A stretch of 64,000 bases of DNA from Climacium dendroides (GCA_950106755.1 OX467086.1:15394001-15458000), one strand, 5' to 3'; shown: positions 24,677 to 36,054, counted from the stretch's first letter. Notes: a model not told the origin generated them from the sequence alone. Translations and numbers: made by a program.

Positions 24677-24804
24677 GAATGCAAAGTAAAAGAAAAAGTC
24701 CCATTCCAAATGGTTGGCTTAGAATGCAAAACAAAAGTAAAAGTCCCATTCCAAATAGTTGAATTAGAATGCAAAACAAAAGTAAAAGCTTCATTCAAAA
24801 AAGG
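24677..24804. repeat. Tandem repeat of about 50 bp, upstream of the copy A gene
   Basis: Blocks containing aatgcaaa, gtaaaagtcccattccaaat and ttagaatgc repeat two and a half times. They lie just upstream of the TATA box of the minus-strand gene and could act as promoter repeats. The array is conserved in copy B. Confidence 0.7.
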
Positions 24805-25099
24805 TTGGATGAACATGAATCCAAAGTAAAAGATTGGACTCAAGTTGAGGCTTGGCATGGCATGGCATGTGTGGCACCAATGGTTCTCATATTTTGGCTA
24901 TGAACACTTTGCTATGATTTCCAAGCTCATTGTTTTTACTTTGCATAAGGGTGTGCATCTTGCTAAGTGCTCATCTCAAAAATAATCCAATGAACTTGCT
25001 AAATCCAAATCATTTCAATAAATCTAAACTACTTTATGTCTTTACTTAGGCTGTCGTAACCTAAAAGACGAAGCCTATAACAATGTAGTCAAACTTGAA

Positions 25100-28000
25100 A
25101 GTCCCTCACTTTATATCCTCCATTTCTTTGTTATTTATGAGTGAAGTTTTGGATTTCATTTTATCACAGATGAAATCATATGTTTGATATATAGTGTCTC
25201 TCAAAATGTTCTGTACGCTTACAAAACTACTTGATTTGAAATAAATTTGGACATATTGTGGCACAAGTAAGAAAATTGCATAAAATAAACTTTTGAAAAT
25301 TCTGAAATGAATTTTGAATTCTTTATAATTTTATCAAATTATCATAAGTGAACCAATTGAAGTAAATTTTGTTCAAGATTTTGTAGTAAGTCAAACGAGA
25401 ATTATTTTTGGCTGTTTTTTTGGTTAAAATTTTACATAGTAAAGTTTTACTCACTGAAATACAACTCCAAATATTTGTCATTTTGGATTATTTCCTCCAA
25501 AAATCTCCAAAAAAATTTGAAAAATTTGAAAAGTGTATAAAATATTTATATGTTATTTTTTCATGATATTTTGGAGATTTTTGGAGTGAATTATAAGGAT
25601 TTAGGTATTTAAATTTGTATTTTAGTTAGTAATTTTTGACTCCATCCATCCATTAAATTCGGTTGTTTGTCTCTTTGTTATGTTGAGATCTCCTCGATCA
25701 ACCCCCAATCACGTTTTGGGTACCATTAGCAATCTCTTTGTGAAGAGGGGTGCATAGGCTTTGTTGGTACCAACGGAAAGCTCTTTGCAAGAAAGGGGTC
25801 ACAAACTTTGTTTTGTGGCATTTTGACCTACAATTATTGAATTTCAAACTTTTGTGAATGAAAAAAATTAGAAAATTACTTTTACTGGCAATTATTGTGG
25901 CAATGGCACAAGGCATACTAGTATATACTTTAAGTGAGGTTGTTTGTTTTCTTTGATACTATGAGATTTAAGAAACCATGAGGCTTCCAACATTGTTCTA
26001 GGTGCCCTTGGAAAGCTCTCAATAAGGAGGGATACACAAACTTTGTTTTGTGGTGTTTGGAACTATGGTGTGAAACCTGATAAACTATCTTTTATTTTGG
26101 AAAGAAACCATAACTTTCACATCGCATGTCTAAACACCACAAAATAAAGCCTTGCACTTCTTTGTGCATACAACTTTCTCTAAAGAACGCAACCTTTCAC
26201 ACTATGGTGTGAAAGGTAAAGTTATTGAATTTCAAAGTTTTAGTGAATTAAAAAATTAGAAAATTATGTTACTTTTATTTTGGCTATGGCAATGGCATAG
26301 GGCACACTAAAGGAGTTGATCCATTTCCAAATGTCATCCAATTCTTATAGCTTAGGATCCTCCATTTGTGATAACTTGTATTATAGGTGAAAGCTCATGT
26401 ACATCATGGATAATAACAACAACAACAAAGATGTGTGGGAGGTATACATTGAAAGCAAAAAATGATCACAACATGTACATTGAAGGCCACAATGATCCCC
26501 TCCATTGGTTTTGTACGCAGTCTATGGCTAGAAATTGGTTTTCCAATAAATCGAGAATGGGACAAATAGAATCTTCACCAAAAAAATTCATGATAATTTT
26601 GTTTGGGAAGAAAACATTGTCAAAAGTTATGAAATCTTTCTTAAATCTATTTCTCTACACATGAAATTTTTTTCCTCAACCTCCCTCATGCCATAGATAG
26701 GTTGAATTTCTTAATCCTTGAGGGCCCTAGCAACCCAAATATGGCCTTCATTAAGTGAAAGGTTGCCTTGTTTGACTATCATAATCTTTTCAACGATACA
26801 GTCAAAACATTTGTCCATTTTCCGTACTTTTGAGCCTATATCCACTATTGATTTCTACAATCAATTGTGATGGATCTCGTTTTCGGTGACAACTTGATTG
26901 GAATGAAAGGGTATGAATTTTGGTAAATATGTAATGGGCACTCAAAGGGTTAAGTAGTTGGAAGTAAGGTAGAAGGCTCAAGAATGACACATCTAATGAA
27001 AAAAACAAATGTGTGGAAGAAAGTAACTAACTAGCCAAAGATTTCCAATTTTTATTGGTAGATAGAGAAATGGAAAAGAAAAAAATGGCAATTTAAATTG
27101 TAGTCTTCTAACTTAGAATGAATTAGGTATGCCTTTCTAAGGTGAAGAACCTATAGGTCGCTATTGATGGTCATAGATTACAAGAGCAATGAATCAACAT
27201 GTGCTTTTGGAAAGGGCTCCAAAAAGATGAATAAGGTGATTATTATGTTCAAGAAAGTTCCATAATGTGTGAATGAAATGTCCTCAAGCAAGCAAGATAA
27301 ATATGTACCCTAAATTTAATATTTACCTCTTCTTTTTTATTGTCTTTTAGAATTTTGTGTTCACAATTGAATGATGCATTCATGATTCATACACATATGA
27401 CACATGATAGTGGTCCAAAAGCACTACTCACTTCCCTAAAATCACTCACTTGGAGTCACATTTTCCTACCTTAGAAAATGGAATTCATTTGAGCAACAAC
27501 ATGCCCTCATTATGGACATGTCTTAGGGTCCATTGTAAATGCCCACACTATTTAAGGACCTCTTCCTATAAGTATGACAAATACCAAAAAAATGTGTGTT
27601 TAAGTAGCCAAGGTGGTGAACTTATCATCCACTATCCAAAGTACACTTCCACCTATTTGTCTCTACAATTATGAATAATCACATTCATGAATTAAAAACT
27701 ATGAAGTATGCATATTGCATTCTCCGTACATTGCTCTACACTCGGTCCATTATATTTGAATCTATGATGGTTTTCTTTCACTTTGCTTTTGCTTAGTATT
27801 AGTACAGTTTGGAATCAAAAAGTTATAAAAAAAAATGTTCAAACCATAATTGATTAAAATTCCTACTAATATTATGGTTTATCTCCAAAAGCTTAGAGTG
27901 CTTGCAATACTCCAATTTTCTACTTCTAGGGGATATAACCAAGTGTTTGATAGGTCAAATGGGTATCTAAGAAACAACTAAGAGTCCAAAAGATAGCTAG

Positions 28001-28804
28001 ACCTTGTAATTGCAAGATTCCCATCAAAGACTAAATGAACCCATCATCCTTATATGTCACTAAACATGGCAAAATGCAAGCTAGTGGTAGCAATAGAAAA
28101 GCCTTTTTAGCTTTAGATATACTTGTAGTTGAACAAATTAGAAGTTACATTTCATTCCGTGAGAATTGTAGAAAATTAGATGTTGGCCTTGCAAACAAAA
28201 CTTCATGTAGTAAAAGGGACGGTGCAACCAAACATTGAAGAGACATGTTCTTGTTACAAAAACATGTGAGGAGCTCAATGGCACAATCAGGTTGTCAAAA
28301 TTCCCTTCTAGTCAAAAGATTCTTTATCCATTTAAATTAAGAAGAGGTATTTAATTTAGACCTTGTGAAAAGTGCAAAGCAAGAATATGAGCTTGCACTT
28401 AGTGTTTGAAAACCCCCTAGACAACCTAGAGCCTAGAGGTTACCTAAAATTTTTCAAAGTTATCTAGAATGCAGAAGATGACTTTATGGAAAATCAACCA
28501 CTTTAACCAATGATTGAAAATTCCTAAAAAGTATCCAAGTGGTGGTAAAATTCCACTAAAAATTAGGATTGAATGTTTAGAGATAATAATGTACCGCAAA
28601 AACTCTCAAGGCATTCTAACACTACAAGTACATGAACTAGTAGCTTCTTCAAATTAGACAAAATTTAAACAAATTTGATACATTTATCGACAAAGTGGAA
28701 GCTTGCAATTACCAAACAAGGCCAACGGGGAGTCTTTTCTTTCTCTCATAACTCTTCCAAACACTCTATGGAAGTCAAAATATTTAAAAAGTGCAAATTC
28801 CATC
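25100..28804. other. Right half of copy A: no intact gene
   Basis: Copies A and B both have short open frames here (near 26,368, 27,450 and 28,035), broken by stops and differing by small indels. A distant relative at about 47.0-47.8 kb keeps patches that translate alike, so an old protein-coding element may underlie the region. I cannot assign it to a family. Confidence 0.35.
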
Positions 28805-28810
28805 GGCAGG

Positions 28811-28912
28811 GTTGCTAGCAGGCGAGCTTGTGAGCGTGAGCCCATGAGCCTGTGAGCCTATGAGCGGGAATTTTTTTTTTTATGAAAATGTAGGGGACCT
28901 ATGACCGTGGAT
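28811..28912 (+). repeat. Candidate left terminal inverted repeat of the MULE
   Basis: Contains gttgctagcaggcgagc, several tgagc motifs, a T-run and gggacctatgacc. The order matches, in inverted orientation, sequence near 43,180-43,385. Spacing differs by about 55 bp between the ends, so the match is patchy. Confidence 0.4.
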
Positions 28913-29960
28913 GTAAGTGTCTTATTTTTTCTGAAGATGTGAGGTCATTCTTCAAAAATTTAACTTACTTACAAACTTAAATGAAAAAAAAAATTGCAAC
29001 AACCAATTGTGTTTAATCCATAAACGCCGCGGAGGACGTCAAATGTCTAATGAATGACAAAAGAATCTCATATGTAGGACGTAACTGCAACTATTCATCC
29101 ATATAATTAAGGGTGGGAAAGAGAGATCTTCTACAGTACTTTTAAAGTAAATGATTCCAGAATCACTGATTTCCATGGTAACCAGACCGACGTTCAAGAG
29201 TTTATTTTGATAGAAAACATAAAATGAAATTTTTTGAAGGCGAATGAATCATACTAAAGATGTAGCCATAAAACACACAATCAAATCAAATTATATTGAA
29301 AATGAATACATAATAGTTTGACTCATGAGATATATCAATCTCATGAATCTAGATTGTAGTGGATTCAGTTGCAGACGTCAAGCTACTCTCATACTCTGAA
29401 GTCTCTTTCCCCTTTGATGCTGATCCATCTATGAATTGCAAAACATTAAGAGCATATGTGTCTTTTCTACGTTTTGGTTCTAAGCTACCAAAGTTTGCAA
29501 ATGCTGATGCTAATTGCTCAGCATAAACTAGGAGATCAAAAGACTTTACTGGACTTAGTACCAGTTTGCGTCTCTTCCTCAATGCATCTGCGAACATTAG
29601 TTTCTGACGCCTAAAAAAAAATTTAGAGTATTAGAGTCACAAAATAAAAGAAGTAGAATGTCAAATAAACACTTAAAAATTTTGAAAAACTTACTTACTA
29701 GGTTTAGTTCGGCGAGGAAATTTTCAAGGAACCACAGTCATTGTGTCCGGATCTTGTGAAGATGCAACCGGCATTGGCGGTTGCGTTTCTGTTATTATCA
29801 CATCTTCTTGAGTGTTCCTTTTCATGGGTTTGAGGACGCCATGAAAAACACTATTGTCTTCCTCTAAAGCCACTATGTGTCGTCCTGTGCCGCGACATGC
29901 TGTAATTGATGCACCTACAATTTACAAAATGCAATTCATATCAATGAATCACTATATCAC

Positions 29961-29979
29961 TATATATATATATATATAT
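29961..29979. repeat. AT dinucleotide microsatellite in a methyltransferase intron
   Basis: A (TA)n run of about ten units lies in the 95-bp intron between the two exons that together form methyltransferase motif I. Confidence 0.85.
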
Positions 29980-30009
29980 GAAAATCCAATTCTTGAAATG
30001 AAAACTAAC

Positions 30010-30289
30010 CAGTGGATGTTGTGCAGTCCAAAACCAAGTCGCCTTCTTCAGTTGTCTCTTCTATAAGAAATTAGAAGAACCTAGTATCCTTTTCACGAGG
30101 CCTTTGCTATGGAATTTTGGTTTGTGGATTGACCAACATGCTCTCTTTAATTGTGTAGTTAATTAATGTATCATCCTTGCGTAGGTCTACTTTTGCTTTC
30201 TGCATTGCTTCTGACCGCTTCAAAGAGAACTTCGACTTCTCTTTATCACCGAGGTCCTTCACCAAGAGAGTGATTCCAAACTTCAAAGT
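30010..30289 (-). pseudogene. Exon with methyltransferase motif I start (SAM-binding region)
   Basis: Reads in one frame from TLKFGITLLVKDLG to GDLVLDCTTST and ends in phase 1. The next exon (29914-29699) supplies G-A-S-I-T-A and GRHIVALEED. Joined, this fits the V-L-D-x-x-x-x-x-G pattern followed about 17 residues later by an acidic residue that binds the ribose of S-adenosylmethionine. Two in-frame stops (30,107-30,109 and 30,071-30,073) interrupt the exon. Confidence 0.65.
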
Positions 30290-30384
30290 CTACAGTCATA
30301 AAAAAATTATATATTAGAAAAGAATACAACCATCTGTGAATGTCAATTTCCATTAAAATCATGAAAATATTTGAAAACACTAAC

Positions 30385-30738
30385 CGTTTCCGAGTCATCC
30401 ACAGCTGAAGTTAAGTGCATACGATTGATGCCCAACCATTCCTTCTTCTTCACCAGTGAAGGATAAGACTCGCACAATCCTACAATAATGCCCTTTGAAT
30501 CGGCACACCACAACTGAAATACTATCATACAACCATGGTCTTGTAAGTGCATATCTGCAAAGAAGAAGGCCGATTGAATGGCCTCATACTCTAGATCTGA
30601 ATTCCATGAAGGTATTGCTTTCTCTGGAGTACATACATCCGGGACAAGTAAATTTTCTTGGCAGTCAAAAAAGATGAGGTCCACTAAAGGTGCTCGGCTC
30701 ACTTTACCTCCATACATACGGGGCTTCCCTAGTGCCAA
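30385..30738 (-). pseudogene. Exon with motif IV-like region of the methyltransferase
   Basis: This 118-codon exon is open throughout and in phase 0 at both ends. VDLIFFDCQENLL sits where N6/N4 methyltransferases carry D/N-P-P-Y/F in a hydrophobic strand. It is followed by PEKAIPSW, a helix with FFFADMHLQDHG, and the strand CMIVFQLW, a spacing typical of the catalytic core. The catalytic P-P-[YF] is replaced by C-Q-E here. Confidence 0.6.
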
Positions 30739-33116
30739 CTGCAGAAACAAATTTATGCAAACAATCAATTATTCATACAACTTTGTTTAAAAGGTCCAAA
30801 AAATTAAGGTTTATTAGTTTCAGGCAAAACATCAAGGTTACCTTCTTCAAAAAGGTTGTTACTTTAGTATAGCACATAGACACGTCAGACTCCATGTTAT
30901 CCATTATGTCGACAATAGAGACGTTCAAGATCAATTCCTCTAAAATGACGTCTGCATCATCACCAAGAACTATGACCTGAGTACCTTGTGTCACGATGTC
31001 CTCAATGAAATCCGGAAGTATCGCCTTCCTCTTCAATCCACTTTGGGATCCACTTTGCATGTGTGAGTTTTGATCAACCATTGAAGAGGCCGGTACTTGT
31101 TTATGGCCTTCTTCCTTTTTCTTGCCTTTGCCTTTCCCCTTGCCCTCTTCTTTCTCCTTCTCCTTCTCCACCAACTTAAGAAGACGCTTTGCTTCTTTTT
31201 TGTCCTTGTTCTCATGAATCTTTTGCTCTTTGTTCTCTTTCTTCTTGTCAGCAACCATTCTCCTTGCAATTGCTCTCTTCTTCTGTTGATCACTGTAGTT
31301 GTTGAATTCGAGAACATCCAAGTCAATGACACCGAGACCATCTAGTGATTTCCGAAGTTCTATTTTGGATGGATGAGTGAATGTCAACGGACAATCTAGA
31401 TACCACGCACCACCACTGAAATGCGTCGTCGTGAAGGTCTTCAGTTGGCTTGACGTGTACATGCACTCTTCAGAACTCCGGTCCAGCCATGTGGTTAGAA
31501 ATGGAGGAAGGTCCTCCCTAGAGATGGCGTTCTTCTCTAAGAGCTCGTACTTAAAATACCTAAAATAAGAACATTACAAAAATTAGTAACAATCACATAG
31601 CCGAATTCCTTGTTACAAATAACACACATTCAATGAACAAATAACTACATATGTAAATCCTTCAAAGAAATTAAGAAATTCTAAAATTTATATTTATATA
31701 CATGTACCGGAAAATAACTCTACGAACAGCGTCATTTGATCCATCAAAATTTGAGAAGGTCTCTGACTTCTTGAAAGGGTTTGATCCCTTCAAAGCCGGG
31801 CCAAATCCTTGATCCCAAATCTTCCTTCTCCATCCTTCTATATACTCTGGAAGATACTCCGGTTGAAGCGGGGCTGCCATATTGATTTTGAGGCCATCTT
31901 TATTGACTACATTGTCAAAATACTCTACCGCACTATCCTCAATCTGCATCATGTTCTTGTCAATACATTTTCATTGTTGTTTGATATACATGAAAAAACA
32001 AAAGTTTACAATGTAGTACTTCAAGATTTTGACATTACATACATGAAAAGTCATTTAAATAAATACAAACACTTACCCCTGTCCACCAAACCCATTTATT
32101 GAGGAAGGGCCCCAATTTCTCTTCTGAAACTAGCTTTGGAAGGAAACGTCTAGCATCTCGTGAAGGCATGGATGAGTTCCACCACTTCAACAACTTTGTC
32201 TTCTGTGCTGCAGAGGTATTGCAAGTAGCTATCATTTGGAGCTTTTCCAAAGTCCTTTCAGGAACCTCATTTGTGCCCAATGCTTTTCAACCTTCAAAAT
32301 GAAATAGAATTATATCAACAATAAATAAACCATAATAACAAAAAATAAGACAACCAATTTTTACATCAAAATTGTCCATCACCTCTTCCAAAAATCCTGG
32401 ACCGTGACTAGGATTTGCCACCGCAAGCAATTTTCCCATTTTCACGTACAACCTTGCCACCTTCTCTTTAGCCCCAACCCTCATGGCATTAGCCACCCCT
32501 TCATCACTTTTATCTTCAGTTGCTGTCACTTCATTGTACTTTCGTACTGAGGCATCCGCTCCTTGTGCTATCTCTTGCTATAAAATAACATCAACAAAAT
32601 TTCAATTATACCAACACTAGTAGAAAAATACAGTGACCAAATTAACAAAAATCAACAGAAAAGTATTGATTTTTTTTGTTAATTTGGACGTGTTAATTTG
32701 GGCACTTTTGAACAGAAAAGTGTTGATCTTTGAACAAAAATGTGTTGTTTAAGAACAAAAAAGTGTTGAATTTCTAACAAAAAAGTGTTGTTTTAGAACA
32801 AAAAAGTGTTAATTTTTTTGTTAATTTGGTCACAATATTTTTTTTGAAAAAAAATGAATAAAAGGTGACACATGGAAATGCCACATAGGCACCCCAACTA
32901 GCCACGTGGCATGCCACACAAGCTACTTGAATGCCACATGGACAGTCCAAATGCCACATTGGCAATTCATGTGGCCAATGTTGGCATCAAGGTTTGAACC
33001 TTGAACCTCATGGTTGAGGCCCAAGACTCAAACCAATGCATCACTTATACATATACATGTTTAAAGTGTATATAAAATTTTATTTGTTTAGTTTTTCATT
33101 TTTTTCCCATTTTTTT

Positions 33117-33479
33117 TTAAAGTCAGCGTACTTCAGGGCTGGTTTTGACTTAGTAAATGACCTTTTCTCAAGAAACTTTGAACTAATAAAAGTTGGAAAA
33201 TCAAGCCAAATTTCACCTCCAACAATCCGTTTGAGATTTCGATCCTCCAATCAAAAGTTATGGACAAAAATCAGAGAGGGGTTTTAAAAATGTAAAAGAA
33301 ATGATTCATTCTCACCCCTCTCTGATTTTTGTCCATAACTTTTGATTGGAGGATCGAAATCTCAAACGGATTGTTGGAGGTGAAATTTGGCTTGATTTTC
33401 CAACTTTTATTAGTTCAAAGTTTCTTGAAAAAAGATCATTTATTAAGTCAAAACCGGACCTGAAGTATGTTGACTTTAA
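33117..33479. repeat. 166-bp inverted repeat with 31-bp loop inside the CACTA element
   Basis: The left arm 33,117-33,282 and right arm 33,314-33,479 are reverse complements with about 8 mismatches in 166 bp (about 95%). Mismatches cluster at the outer ends; the inner roughly 110 bp is perfect. Transcription through it would give a long double-stranded hairpin. Confidence 0.93.
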
Positions 33480-33536
33480 GAAATACCGAATTGTTAATGT
33501 TTAGTTTTAAAAAAAATCTACATTGTACAATTAAAG

Positions 33537-33620
33537 ATTCCAAGAGATTCCAAGAGATTCCAAGAGATTCCAAGAGATTCCTAAAGATTCCTAAAGATTC
33601 CAAAAAGATTCTAAAAGATT
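33537..33620. repeat. Short tandem array, 11-bp unit (attccaagag)
   Basis: About seven units of gattccaagag drifting to gattcctaaa and gattctaaaa lie in tandem inside the CACTA element. Confidence 0.85.
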
Positions 33621-34191
33621 TAACAAAATTTTGTTGATTTTAGTTGCACTATCCAAATCAACAAAAATAATGTGACCATTTTGTTAATTTGGGCAAAATC
33701 AACAAAAATTTGTGAAAATAGACAATACAGTACCCAAGTTAACAGAAATTTGTTGACTATTTGTTGATTTGGTCACTGATTTTCTACTAGTGCAAATTTA
33801 TACATTCTTTAGCCTTTCCTATATTATCATGACATAAAATGAAGGATATATAAAACAATTCGAACATTTTCACTCTTACCCGAAAAACAAATGCTGTAAA
33901 GACCTCCATTGGCATTGAGTACCATGTTTTTCTCACAGATTGCGTACCACAACGTTTCCTCTCTAAAGGTCTCAACATTTCATTGAACTTCTCCATGGGA
34001 AGAAGCCCATACTTCTAAACACGATAAAGAGTGTGAACTAGATTGGTCTTCACATGGGAATCCTCTGTCGACCTACAATTCACATTAAACAATAAGTTCA
34101 TTTCATAGATATGAAGTAATTGAACCTCAAAATACTAAAAGTAAAAGATTATGTTCAATCAAAGAATATTATATGATACCCTTTTACTTAC

Positions 34192-34856
34192 TTGTTGATG
34201 TCATGCATAATCTACATGACAAGCTCTATTCTCCCTTTTGTATCTAAAATGATGCTGTCTACTGAAATGTGCCAAGCCCGGTCCGCCACATGCAACCTTG
34301 ATATATGATTCATCCATGCCAAGCGACGGTGATTTCCATCACAGACAAAGAACTTGGAGTTCTTCAAGTAACTCAATTCTGGCAAAGAATCTAAGTACTC
34401 ATTGAAGATGTCATTCTCCAATTTCCACAAAGGACCCCAGGCATCTATTTCATCTCTTGAGAATTATGAAGACTCCCCCGCCTCATTAGTTGTGGACACG
34501 TAAAAAACTACGGCTCCATCCCGATATCCATGAACAAACTCTTGTTCAAGTTTTACAAGATCACAAGAGAGGGTGGGCCTAACCATTAGCATGGGTACCA
34601 ATCTGCACAAAGGTATGCGCATTCGGGAGTGTTTTTGAGGCCTCATCCTCAAACTCTCAATGGTAGCCACGGAGTCTACCTTTTGCAACTGTCGCAGTTC
34701 ATCTTCCAACAACTCCTTCTCCTCCTCCTCCTCAACATCATTCAGCTCAACATCTCCTTCTTCCTTAGTGCCAATTTCTGGTTGACCTCTTTCACTGGTA
34801 GGTGGAGTTGAATGAACTTCCTCTAGCTGTGACAGATTAATTGGTGACTCCTCCAT
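34192..34856 (-). pseudogene. Exon with ParB/sulfiredoxin-like domain
   Basis: Starts with ATG at 34,854-34,856 right after a CTTGTAG acceptor-like sequence, so it may be an internal exon. It encodes a Glu-rich leader, then R-I-P-L-C-R-L-V-P followed by R-P, and about 75 residues later FFVCDGNHRRLAWM. In ParB-like domains the second block (G-x-H-R) binds the nucleotide or forms the active site. Stops at 34,464-34,466 and 34,212-34,214 lie in the same frame, with matching protein sequence on both sides. Confidence 0.6.
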
Positions 34857-35076
34857 CTACAAGATCATGTACATTCTTAGGTCAATTAGGAAATACACGG
34901 AAGTCCTCATGAAGTTCCAAGTTCAATTTGCAAACCAAATCTTTACTATGATGGTAAGAAATTTCCTCAATACAAAGGATTGTACAAATAATACATAATA
35001 GAACGTCTTATGATAACACCAATGACTAAGTAATACAAATGCTACAACACTGAAATGGTTTCTATTCTTTTCAAAT

Positions 35077-35529
35077 TCAATCAATTTCTACACTAGCATC
35101 TGAGTCAGAACTCAAGTGGATGAGGACAATTTTGTGTTTGCCCAAATCAGAGCTGCAAGCACTATCTCTAATATCCTCTATTGGTGGACTAGAAATGGAG
35201 ATTGATGTTTGACAATTACAGCTACTATACTCAGTCTCAGAACTCTTAGTAGAGAACACTGGTTGTTTTCGTTTTTGTTTGTAGGAATCACTGAACCTAC
35301 TACAAGAAGGCTCATCTAATCGATCAGCTATTCAGTCACAAGCATCAAGAATGTCTCCAAGGCTTACCAAGTCAGTGTCTTCATGAGGCAATGACTGGCT
35401 AGCAATGTTGACGTTCCTTTCTTATGGAGTCCTAGGTTCCGAAGTTCCCGGAACCTCTGCAATATGGATTGCCATATTGGAAGGTACTGATAAAAGGGCA
35501 TGGTCATCCAGACTCTCATGTGTATTCAT
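35077..35529 (-). pseudogene. Degenerate upstream exon or separate ORF with a SUMO-interaction-like motif
   Basis: One frame from ATG at 35,527-35,529 runs 151 codons with internal stops at 35,422-35,424 and 35,332-35,334. Its end encodes K-H-K-I-V-L-I-H-L-S-S-D-S-D-A-S, a hydrophobic core followed by acidic serines, like a SUMO-interacting motif. It lies 220 bp upstream of the ParB exon on the same strand and could be an earlier exon of that gene or an unrelated remnant. I do not recognise the rest. Confidence 0.35.
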
Positions 35530-35764
35530 CTGCAGAAGCATTTTAATAATGAGGTAGGCCAATGTCAGTCAGAATGGAATAAAATTTTCAAAAACTAATA
35601 CTAAGAACACACCAATAAAAAGTAGAAAGAAAAAATCAATATTAAAAACAGAACCTCACATCTCAGAAGTACTTGACTTCCATTTCCAACATTCCTATAG
35701 CTGGAATACCAAATATTTGTAAATTTTGTAATTTTCACCAAAATAGGGTCCGACAGGGTCCACT

Positions 35765-35784
35765 GGGGTAGTACACGCTACCCC
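35765..35784. repeat. Palindrome 1, imperfect (GGGGTAGT-acac-GCTACCCC form)
   Basis: First of five related palindromes in the block; one arm base differs from the GGGGTAGC consensus. Confidence 0.8.
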
Positions 35785-36054
35785 TGGTTCTTGTCTTCCA
35801 TTTTGATGGTGTGTGCAATGAGGTCCACGGCGTCTAAATTCTAAATGAATTTCTCAATGAACTCAAAGTCACATCAGGCAGTATTGCCTAATACCGCAAA
35901 TGAACTACTCCTACCGGAGCATGTTGTACCAAAATGCAGGACCCAACGGAACCCTCATGACGTGACTGGAGGAATACAAAACAATAAACTGAATAAAACT
36001 AGGGGACCCTGTGGAAAATTACAAACACACTACAATATTTGAAAACCAGAAATT

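Larger units (their letters stand above)
21795..28804 (+). repeat. 7-kb segmental direct repeat, copy A
   Basis: The segment from aatctattga to cgcaaattccatc-type sequence recurs collinearly at 52,042-59,171, offset about 30.25 kb. Similarity starts and stops sharply at both ends. Roughly 3-4% divergence by eye applies to the flanking parts, but only about five substitutions occur between 22,680 and 25,070. Copy A lacks about 115 bp present in copy B at 58,025-58,140. Its right edge coincides with the start of the candidate MULE at 28,805. Apart from the gene at 23,983-24,492, I see no intact coding sequence. Confidence 0.92.
32615..33792. mobile_element. Non-autonomous CACTA (EnSpm) transposon, 1,178 bp
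   Basis: Both ends carry CACTAGTAGAAAA in inverted orientation, extended by CAGTGACCAAAT and AACAAA-type sequence to about 40 bp of terminal inverted repeat. The flanks are a perfect 3-bp target duplication, CAA at 32,612-32,614 and 33,793-33,795, as expected for CACTA elements. No transposase is inside. The interior has repeated aaaaagtgttga motifs, an 11-bp array and a large inverted repeat. It lies in the intron between exons ending 33,880 and starting 32,577 of the ParB-methyltransferase pseudogene; without it the intron would be about 121 bp. Confidence 0.92.
29349..34856 (-). pseudogene. ParB-like / DNA amino-methyltransferase fusion, degenerate
   Basis: Exons on the minus strand: 34856-34192, 34072-33880, 32577-32365, about 32290-32077, 31943-31708, 31559-30842, 30738-30385, 30289-30010, 29914-29699, 29610-29349. 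Most junction phases agree. The first exon shows a ParB/sulfiredoxin-like pattern: I-P-L-C-R-L-V-P with a following Arg, then VCDGNHRRLAWM. The 31.5-30.8 kb exon is Lys/Glu-rich. The 30.7-30.4 kb exon has VDLIFFDCQENLLVPD, placed like methyltransferase motif IV, with a Trp and CMIVFQLW downstream. The 30.3-29.9 kb exons have GDLVLDCTTSTG and GRHIVALEED, like motifs I and II. Motif IV before I is the beta-class order of N6-adenine/N4-cytosine methyltransferases. Premature stops at 34,464, 34,212, 34,015, 30,107, 30,071 and 29,724 (lowest base of each), and a frame mismatch near 32,290, make this copy non-functional. Some positions deviate from catalytic consensus. Confidence 0.72.

Noticed and set aside
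21795..28804. The 7-kb unit as a Helitron
   Set aside because: Its start shows a TC, but its right edge has no CTRR preceded by a hairpin, and no Rep/helicase is present. Its visible right edge may also be a truncation.
33540..33620. A CRISPR-like array
   Set aside because: The 11-bp units are directly adjacent without spacers, and it lies inside a plant CACTA element.
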